NCBI RefSeq assembly: GCF_964340395.1 | Contig: NC_135563.1 | Location: 21,722,151-21,786,150 of the forward strand | From: Glandiceps talaboti | Taxonomy: Eukaryota > Hemichordata > Enteropneusta > Spengelidae | DNA: 64,000 nt | Direction of reading: 5' to 3' | Shown: piece by piece, positions 55,351 to 64,000 of the stretch | Numbering within the stretch: position 1 is the first letter of the stretch | Layout: each line of letters opens with the position of its first letter | Position numbers and translations under genes: made by a program | Notes under the pieces: generated by a model | Seen by the model: the letters and a program-made list of their open reading frames with translations, nothing else | What the model was told of the DNA's origin: nothing | Databases searched by the model: none

Positions 55351-57271
55351 TATTTGTCGAGACGGACGACGATTTATTTCAAGTTCACTTGCATCCATGG
55401 TACAAGTATGGAACATGAACAACGTACACTCACATTCTGACCAAAACAAATGATTCGATTTAATATCATCATATATACCGAGTCTCTGTGAAATAGGTAT
55501 GTCGTTTTTACCAACATCTACAGAGAGGAAATTTTGAATGATCGAAATGCAAAGAATAAACCTTTATATACAGATTTCGTTAGAATTCTCACTTTTGGCA
55601 TTTATATGATTAAGATAGGGACTTCATTTTGGATCGTGTCCTGTGATGTTTTGCTTGAAACCCTTTAACTTACATTAAAGGGGAACGTTACTCTAGCAAT
55701 TGTATTTTCATGAACTTTGGGTTCTGCAGAGTTTTTATTTCATGATTTTACATCACATAAATCAAGCTTGATCGCAACGAAACACCAAATTGAATCGCTT
55801 CTTCGCCTTTGTTGTTCTACCAGTGGGACACTATTATCTCGTGGGTCATAACATACATTGCATACGTATTAGATTAACAACACATATTCATGACTCCTAA
55901 GTGCTTATTACTGCTAGAACAGTAGAAGTGAAAACGAGTTTTAATTTGTCCTTTCTTGGCAATCGAACGAAATTTATGAATTTATGTTATGTGAAATCAC
56001 AAAACGACTCCAGAACCCAACGTTTTGAAAAATACCTTTATTTCATTGAGTGGCTTTCCCTCTCAAATTATAATCGTAATACCACCATGATTGTGTGAGT
56101 TAATTTTGACCTACAATACTTAAATATGCTTGAATTATTTGACGAATAATAACAAGCAGCAAAAATATAGTTATTTGTATATATATACATATATACAAAT
56201 ATAACCATATTACCCAACATTACTCAGTTTATAAGAAGTATTATGGATGGGAAATAGGTATTTATTTGTGATTTTTCAGAATACAACATCTTTACTATAT
56301 TTTCCTACTTGTAAAACATATCTTGATATGTAGTCAAATGAAATGTAGCAGACAGTAGTGTTTTGTCGAGTCAGATGACATTTTGTTACAGGTCACACAG
56401 TTTAACATGTAAATGAAAGCTTTATAACTGAGTCGTCGAGAGAGAAAACCCTAAGCAAAACACATCAGGTCGCCTCACTTTGCAAAAACACTAACAATTT
56501 GGGCCACCCACGGTGAGTGATGAGTCTTTTAAAATGTCAACTCTCTAAAAAAATTGTCGGGGTAAATATTGCATGCAAAACTTCGACAAAATATTGATAA
56601 ATCCAGAATTGTTTTCTTGCTATTCTGTACACAGTAAGTACAGGGCAATAACACGTTTAGTCAGTAAGGTGTACTTTATACAATTTAACCCCAATAATGA
56701 CATTTACTTTCCAGTTTCCAGTCAAGTTTCCATGTAACGATATATCTGATATCATCTTCAGGAATGTAATATTTCATCATTGCTAATGATTTGTACTCAT
56801 TTATTTGATATATTAGTCATGTCCCATTAGCCCTGTATTCTCTTTTCTGCATTTCTCCGTCATCTAGGTCACTATATCGGACAGATTCTCTGGATAAATG
56901 ACATTTTAAAACGTACCACGAATGTTACCATTAAAGCAATTCCACATAAACGACTAGTGTCGAGGAATGGCCGGCCCCTGGCCCCTTGGAATTACATATC
57001 AACAATATCCTCTGATAACCAGGCTACCAATAAGCAATTATATCATAACAAATGCCAGTGAAGGTCATATGCATATTACATGTATAATATTTTGCCTGCC
57101 AAAGGTCTACTTTAACATGTGGGCATGGTCAAAATGTTGGTAAAGAGTCGAAGAGAAAACATAAATGTGATAATGTTTAAACTGTGTAAACTTTAAATTG
57201 TGCTATGTTCACTATTAAACAGACCACTTTCACATACATCAAAGTCAACGGAAAATGTGACAAGTATTGTC
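55351..57271. other. Intergenic, no gene recognised
   Basis: AT-rich, with a TA-rich near-palindrome near 56170-56205. No convincing ORF. Confidence 0.5.
56341..56393 (-). repeat. Possible solitary, degenerate copy of the 43-bp satellite
   Basis: The reverse complement reads catctgactcgacaaaaca then ctgctacattt, resembling one unit of the family above. Isolated and diverged. Confidence 0.3.
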
Positions 57272-57620
57272 ACATTTGTAACCAATATCATCCTTGTGGG
57301 AAATGACAACTTTAGCCAATAATATGATGAAATGCATTTATAGCCAATACTACCCTTGGTGGAAATGACCAGTGTAACCAATATTACCCTTGTGAGGAAT
57401 GACCACTGTAGCCAATTTTGCTCTTATTTGAACTGGGGAATAACCATTGTAGCCAATACTACCCTTGGTGGAAATGACCATTATAGCCAACGTTACCCTG
57501 TTGGAATGACTGTTGTAGCAAATATTATCCTTGTTCACAAATGACCATTGAAGGTAGTATTTCCCGTGTGAGGAAATGACTATTGCAGCCCTTGTTTGAA
57601 ATGGCGTAGCCAACATTAGC
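57272..57620. repeat. Diverged 32-38 bp repeats
   Basis: Recurrent gaaatgaccattgtagccaa and tattacccttg with length variation, grading into the regular array to the right. Confidence 0.8.
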
Positions 57621-57886
57621 ATTGTTAGAAGATAACCATTGTTGTAGTTAATATTATCATTGTTAGAAGATAACCATTGTTGTAGCTAATATTATCATTG
57701 TTAGAAGATAACCATTGTTGTAGCTAATATTATCATTGTTAGAAGATAACCATTGTTGTAGCTAATATTATCATTGTTAGGAGATAACCATTGTTGTAGC
57801 TAATATTATCATTGTTAGAAGATAACCATTGTTGTAGCTAATATTATCATTGTTAGAAGATAACCATTGTTGTAGCTAATATTATC
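57621..57886. repeat. 38-bp minisatellite, seven near-identical copies
   Basis: Units start at 57621, 57659, 57697, 57735, 57773, 57811 and 57849: attgttagaagataaccatt then gttgtagctaatattatc. One base differs in units 1 and 5. Confidence 0.97.
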
Positions 57887-57946
57887 ACTGTCGTGTGATC
57901 TGAGGAACCATTGTAGTATGTTGATTACAGTGTGATTTCACTGTAC

Positions 57947-57997
57947 AAGGGGGAAGGGTGGGGAGGGGGTCCGGGAGGTGGCAGCGGCGGCGGGGAC

Positions 57998-58029
<32 letters not shown>

Positions 58030-58033
58030 CGAT
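57947..58033. repeat. G-rich block followed by (GAT)n
   Basis: gggggaagggtggggagggg and ggcggcgggg, then about 11 GAT units. The G runs could form a quadruplex. Confidence 0.85.
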
Positions 58034-58619
58034 CCTTCATATCATATAAACAATAGTCATCATGCAAATTAAACATAACAAATAGGAAATACACATGCCA
58101 TTGTTTTATTCAATTGACATTGAATAATAACGTTGCCTAAAATATAGCAACTCTACTCGTCGTCACGGTAACCAATGTAACATTCATTGTATATTACTCT
58201 GTAAGCCAAGTCATCACTATGCCACTGGAATGAACGTTTATATCTCTATAGGGGGGGGGGGTAATAATAAACAATTTTGAACCGAACAGCTATTGTCCAC
58301 AACATTATTCTGACGACTTTAGGCCATTTATATTGAATAAACAATTATTTGGGTTTAGAAATGACACGTCATTTGAATTTCCAATAATGGTTTCTTGGGT
58401 CAATATTTCTCTTAAAATAAGAGATTCGGTAAATTAAATATGAAATGACTTTTATCGTGATTTACTAAGTATTTTGACGACAACACACCACTGACTTCAA
58501 AGCACCATGGTATTTCTTGTGAGAACGGAAAATTTCCTGTGGTTAGTGAACATTATCGATGTTACTAAAAATTCATATTTTGCTTTAATACACTTAAACT
58601 GCTCCGGTAAATATGACAT

Positions 58620-58989
58620 TAGGCCTAAAAAGTAATTGTTTGGTTCAGGTTACCCGACCTCCACCTAATTTTTCACTGCCGACGATAGTTTTTTTTAATT
58701 TTAATATTCGAGAAAAAATTTATAAAATCATGAAAATTGTGTGAAGTCTCGCCAGAAATAGTGCACGCGGAAACTGACATCAACTTAGAAAGACAATATA
58801 AAACTGTTCTTCCAATCTGTAATGGCTGTACATCTGATGGGAAGAAATAAATAATACAGAGACCATTTGGAAAACTCATAACTACCTGAACTAGACACTC
58901 ACAACTGGAAAACAAATAAATTAGAAAATCTACCTACCCCACCTTTAAAATTGAGCGTTATCTGAACCACACAATTTTTTATTAGGCCT
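58620..58989 (-). mobile_element. MITE-like family, copy 2, about 370 bp with terminal inverted repeats
   Basis: The left end taggcctaaaaagtaattgt then ttggttcagg (58620-58650) and the right end ctgaaccacacaattttt then tattaggcct (58961-58989) are imperfect inverted repeats. The interior matches 14639-14912 in opposite orientation, including 37 identical bases at 58789-58825. The 80-codon ORF inside has no recognisable domain. Target-site duplication is not clear. Confidence 0.72.
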
Positions 58990-59045
58990 TATAAAAACAC
59001 AGGAATGTAAAAATAATAATAATATACGATAAATCTTGGAGACCA

Positions 59046-59196
59046 AAATACAATACTCACATAAATACAATACTCACATAAATACAATACTCACATTTAA
59101 ATACAATACTCACATCTAAATACAATACTCACATCTAAATACAATACTCACATCTAAATACAATACTCACATAAATACAATACTCGCATAAATACA
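59046..59196. repeat. Short-unit minisatellite, 16-19 bp, about eight copies
   Basis: Unit aaatacaatactcacat with 0-2 extra bases. Confidence 0.93.
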
Positions 59197-60824
59197 CGGC
59201 TTTACAATAGTATGTTCTTTACAGTTAGATAGATACATTTCTTTTCAAATGAGGTTCGAAACTAGTCGGAAAACTAAGCCGCATGTTTACTTATTTACTG
59301 CAGGTATAGTTAACTATTCAAAATCCCAACAAGTATTCTTTGCTCTTGTATTATATTCTATTAAATACAGGAATAACCTTTCGTCAATTTAGTTCATACA
59401 GCTGATGAATAATTATTTCAACATGATATAGAGTAATACAGAGATTTAGTATGACTCACACTGTCTGTTTTATACATGTAAATTGTCCTTTGCAACGTAA
59501 GCCACTAAATGACATATATTCGATAATAGTTTCGTCCAGTGAAAAGTATTATAGAATGATTGTCATTCTTGAGCGTTTGTCGTTTAAAGTTGTGCTATGA
59601 TCAATTCATCAATTTTAATCATCTTGTAAAAGTCCATGATGTAGTCCTTGGAGATCGTCAGATAACTCATTTACCACAAATGAGATTTCTCTGCTACACG
59701 ATGCGATTGTTTTATGATTTAGGGAAGTGTAGTTAAAAATGATACCAGTGAAAGAGATTGTAACTATCCAGAAGTCAGAACTCCCTTACTACCACTTTAT
59801 TGTGTTCATCATATGATTGGTACTACAAAACTCAATTTAAGTATTTAGAAGCTCGGTGGTCGTCAGCCACGAATGTCACAATTAAGTATTTTTTCTCTTA
59901 AATTTGGTTTGTTATTTTCACCGCAGTCTTTGTAATTTATCAAAAATAAAATATTAAGAATTGTGACTACAACACTGAAAATTGATAAACTTTCCGATGT
60001 ACATCACGAATGTGCCATACTCTTTAAGTTAGTCAACCTCTCTCGGCGGAAATTTGGCATCAGTTGAATTGACGTGAATACATTTAGATATCAAGTACAT
60101 TTAGAGTTGGTTTAATTAAACCATAACATATCCTACCTGCCAATCTAGTCACCATGGCAACTAAAAGCGATAACAAATCCAAATAGATTCTATTCTTTTG
60201 GGGATATGAAAACATAAATAAACGTCGGGAAAAAACAGAATAAAGGGACATTAGAACAGTCATACACATACTCATCAACTTAGTATACACGCTGTTCTGA
60301 TCACGTTCAAGCTCTTAACAGGTAAAAGCCTTCAAGCGTTCAAGTAATGAAGAGTGTGCCGAGGGGATCAATTGCCAAAGTTCTTAAATTCTCTGTTAAC
60401 TTTGCTACACGAAAGGTTGTTCATTATTCTTTTGAAATAATGAAAGAAATTTGACAATTCGCCGTCCTGTTTTCAGTCTAATCTTTTATTTTCTCCATAG
60501 AGTTTATGGCACAATTGGTATTAATTGGTATAGGTTAAAGGTCAACAATATTGGAGTTTCATTTGATATCATTCTAATCTCTATTTCCCGGCAAATTTTG
60601 TACAGTGACTGTGACCTCTGAGAGAGTGGGTTGAAACAGCAAAAGTATATATATATTTTTTATCTGAGAAGCATATAATACTACATCCTTATCCACCTGA
60701 CTTTGTCTTGGTTCAGACTTAGTTACTTCACTTTTCTTTGTTTCCCCTTTGATTGTCGGTTTTCAACAGTGTCCACCAATTTCCCCTGAGGTATATAATT
60801 TCTTCCCCATTTTTACCGTTTAGT
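59197..60824. other. Intergenic, no gene recognised
   Basis: Unique AT-rich DNA; nothing identified. Confidence 0.5.
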
Positions 60825-61662
60825 CAATTTTACCTTGCTTTAGAGCATACTTTTCAATTTAATTCTTGGCCTTCAATTTTACCTTCCTTTAGCGCATACT
60901 TTTCGAATTAATTCATGGCTTTCAATTTTACCTTGCTTTAGAGCACACTTTTCGAATTAATTCATGGCTTTCAATTTTACCTTGCTTTAGAGCACACTTT
61001 TCGAGTTAATTCATGGCTTTCAATTTTACCTTGCTTTAGAGCACACTTTTCGAATTAATTCATGGCTTTCAATTTTACCTTGCTTTAGAGCACACTTTTC
61101 GAATTAATTCATGGCTTTCAATTTTACCTTGCTTTAGAGCACACTTTTCGAATTAATTGATGGCTTTCAATTTTACCTTGCTTTAGAGCACACTTTTCGA
61201 ATTAATTGATGGCTTTCAATTTTACCTTGCTTTAGAGCACACTTTTCGAATTAATTCATGGCTTTCAATTTTACCTTGCTTTAGAGCACACTTTTCGAAT
61301 TAATTGATGGCTTTCAATTTTACCTTGCTTTAGAGCACACTTTTCGAATTAATTCATGGCTTTCAATTTTACCTTGCTTTAGAGCACACTTTTCGAATTA
61401 ATTCATGGCTTTCAATTTTACCTTGCTTTAGAGCACACTTTTCGAATTAATTCATGGCTTTCAATTTTACCTTGCTTTAGAGCACACTTTTCGAGTTAAT
61501 TCATGGCTTTCAATTTTACCTTGCTTTAGAGCACACTTTTCGAATTAATTCATGGCTTTCAATTTTACCTTGCTTTAGAGCACACTTTTCGAATTAATTC
61601 ATGGCTTTCAATTTTACCTTGCTTTAGAGCACACTTTTCGAATTAATTCATGGCTTTCAATT
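60825..61662. repeat. 49-bp minisatellite, about 17 copies
   Basis: Fifteen steps of exactly 49 bp separate the ggctttcaa words at 60917 and 61652. The unit holds ttttaccttgctttagagca, cacttttcgaattaattc and atggctttcaa. Variants are few (gattga/gttcat, gagtt/gaatt). The two leftmost copies are more diverged. Confidence 0.97.
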
Positions 61663-61920
61663 GTGTGTTTTTGTCATTTTGCACTGAGGGCCTTTTACAT
61701 TTTAATATACGTGCACGTATCCGGCTTTGATTTCATCTTAATTGTCTGCTGTTTTAGCTTCCATATTGTAGATCTATTGCTTCATTTTTACCCAATGGAT
61801 TTATCTTGCACACTTTTCTGGATTTTTTATCTTTATTTTCCCTTTTCTGTTTCAGTCCTCGATAAAGGCTTCTGTGGAACGTCGCTAAGTTTTAAATAAA
61901 TGCTGGATTAAAAACCCTGA
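61663..61920 (+). mobile_element. Candidate retroelement 3' tail next to the 49-bp array
   Basis: cctcgataaaggcttctgtg then gaacgtcgctaagtttta and AATAAATGCTGGATTAAAAA resemble the gatgaaggc...aaacgtc 3' UTR sequences common in invertebrate retroelements. The 78-codon hydrophobic ORF across it lacks a recognisable domain. By resemblance only. Confidence 0.35.
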
Positions 61921-64000
61921 ACTTGTCTGTCTTGAACTCACTTACTAGAACTTAGAAGACAATAAAGAAATAAAATATCAAAAATAAAAATTCGGGTTCA
62001 GGTATCATGCCCTTGACTTTCCGGCAGTTGTTCTTTGTGCAAGGTGTTTGTAATGTGCTGTTAACAATTCATTCAATAATCTGTCGATTGAAAGATGTAT
62101 TGAGTGCATGTACCCAATTCAGGAAGACGAGGTCCGGCTATAGGTTTCAATTATTGATGCAAACGAGAGTAGCATCGTTGTCTATATACCCATTTCAGTC
62201 TGTCAACATCATAACACCATGACAACCAGATGTCACCTAACTCAAACAATTCTATCAACCATTAATTACCATGATGTGATTTTTAAAATGAAAGAGTTCA
62301 CTTGTCTATAATGCACTTAATACAAAATACAAATGTCCTTAGAATGATGATATGTGAGAGATGTTCAACATGGAAATTACTATGATCTCTTCCTCTGTAA
62401 TGCAATGAAATGTAGCAATGACGGGTTATTGGCTGTCGTTTGTAATAAATTGGCAAGGATCCACTCAGAGTGCTATATCTCGCATTATCAATCCAATTCC
62501 AAATTAAAAGTCACATTAAGTAAGCTGAAATTGACGACAATGCCGCTCGTTCCTTTCACTAATAATCTAATTAAATGGGATTGAGTCTTTAAATTACCAG
62601 TGCTTAAGAGATTTGATTATCTGTAAGGAGATGATTCCATTTAGTGGTCTGATAGGGAAATTGGATGAGAGCATAAATTCCTGTATGCTGAGGATTTCCG
62701 ATACAGTCAGATTAGTGTACAAATCTATTCGCGCAGCTGTTAACAAAATACAGATGAAACGGTCGTGGAATGGTAACAAAGTGACGTGACCATCTAACAG
62801 TAATTGATCTCTGCGTAAACGGTGTGTGTTACTTTTGATTGATAACTAGCAACTGACTTACAGGAGTGAGACGCGTAGATTAAATATATTTCAGTAAAGC
62901 CATTTTCAGCTTCTCGTAAATTCGGTGGAAGGGTTTCATTACGTTTTACATCTCTCACTTTCCAATTCAGCAACTATTCTAACGTTATTTTATAAGGAGA
63001 GGAATGATGGACGCCAGTTACGACATACGACGACGTCTTGTTCGTCGTTTACGAGTAGTTTTAATTAAGGTAGACAGGTCGTCTTTGGTGTTAATTAAAC
63101 CTCTCTCCCAAGCATTTTAAAGTAAATACCTCAACTTAAATACAGATTTACGTATTCAAAACATTGCTTTTATCTGTCATGAGTCTTCAAAACTTATTTT
63201 GAGGGTGTCAAAAACTTTAAAGGGGCACAAGCTGAGTTTACACGTATTTAGGCGTAGTTTTACTGTATTATTTAAACCGTACTCGCAGTATTGCACTTAC
63301 TGAAGCACACTTTTAACCACCACTTGCAATTGACTGAACTCAAACCTGGTATAAGGTATACTCAAAAACTATCCGATGACGTAATTTATCATACGTATCA
63401 AAAAATGTTCAGGAAATCCCTACTACACTATGCAACCAACTTTTCGATCAATGCCAGAAGACAATCGCAATGTTATAGATTACAACACCAACATTAACAT
63501 TGTAATAATACTGGACTGTGGTTTTATTTAAATATTTTCATTTGAGTAGAAGGCGTATAAACTAAGGTTGTGCCACTTTTAATATGTGATTGAGATTTAT
63601 TTCCCCTCTCGGTTTAAAGGGACATGGGCCACATCTGAACATTATGTCGGGGTTGTTTTTATTAACAATTGCATTATGTTATATAATGTACTTACTGTAT
63701 GTTTCATCATTACTAGAAATTGTAATATTTGTGGCATACTACATATCAGTTTAATAGGTATATGGTTCGATGACGTGTGATATCGGAGTACATCTAAACA
63801 TCGAAGAGGAGGGGGGGGGCATTGCCACTGACATTGCGAACGTAGAAGAAATGTACATACATAAACCTTTCAACAATATATGTAGATTTTGTACCCATTT
63901 CAAGACATAAACCAAAATTAAAATAATACCATCAATAATATCTGATAAAAGCGTAATCGAAATTAATAGTACTTTTCACGCACAGACACAAGTCATTGTG
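61921..64000. other. Intergenic, no gene recognised
   Basis: Unique AT-rich DNA. Around 62480-62640 there are several ATTA/TAATCT motifs (taataatctaattaaatggg), but nothing more can be supported. Confidence 0.5.

Overview
This window is animal (bilaterian) nuclear DNA: AT-rich, intron-bearing and extremely rich in simple-sequence and minisatellite DNA. It shows no operons and no dense ORFs. The only gene I can identify with confidence is a complete three-exon Nkx6-class homeobox gene on the minus strand (coding span 26460-29761, 275 codons plus stop). Its splice sites, intron phases, homeodomain, Groucho-binding eh1/TN motif and N-terminal box all agree. The protein alone does not fix the phylum. 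The repeat content and compact Nkx6 fit a marine invertebrate such as a lophotrochozoan, hemichordate or cephalochordate, but that is inference.

Layout. 1-26 kb is the 3' flank of Nkx6. It contains a 26-bp minisatellite (6.5-6.9 kb), a pentanucleotide tract (8.2 kb), a 21-bp minisatellite that falsely opens ORFs in several frames on both strands (8.4-9.15 kb), a 97/90-bp triplicate (9.2-9.4 kb), long CATA/CA, TA and CT tracts, two perfect inverted repeats (14.3 and 15.6 kb), copy 1 of a MITE-like family (14.6-14.9 kb), locus 1 of a satellite-bearing element (18.2-18.7 kb), and a nine-copy diverged repeat (19.1-19.6 kb). 26.5-29.8 kb is Nkx6, with large TA and GTAT/ATAC tracts in intron 1. 29.8-35 kb is unique 5' flank with a probable promoter and an enhancer-like patch. 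35-37.5 kb is a dense field of tetranucleotide repeats. 38-64 kb is intergenic, with further microsatellites, satellite-element loci 2 and 3 (49.6-50.1 and 55.1-55.35 kb), a 38-bp minisatellite (57.6-57.9 kb), the MITE-like family's copy 2 with terminal inverted repeats (58.6-59.0 kb) and a very homogeneous 49-bp minisatellite (60.8-61.66 kb) next to a retroelement-like tail.

Interpretation. The picture is one developmental regulator in a large gene-poor territory, as is usual for NK-class homeobox genes. Flanking non-coding DNA is the natural place for its enhancers; a few homeodomain-motif-rich unique patches are flagged. The most interesting non-gene structures are (i) a family of mobile elements carrying a 43-bp satellite, a shared core and an inverted terminal satellite copy, one locus showing an 86-bp dimeric higher-order repeat; (ii) a perfect 54-bp-arm hairpin; (iii) complementary GTAT/ATAC arrays inside Nkx6 intron 1; (iv) a TIR-bearing ~370-bp family present in two opposite copies.

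Most other open reading frames are short, repeat-driven or featureless, and I do not call them genes. All identifications come from reading the sequence; no database search was run.
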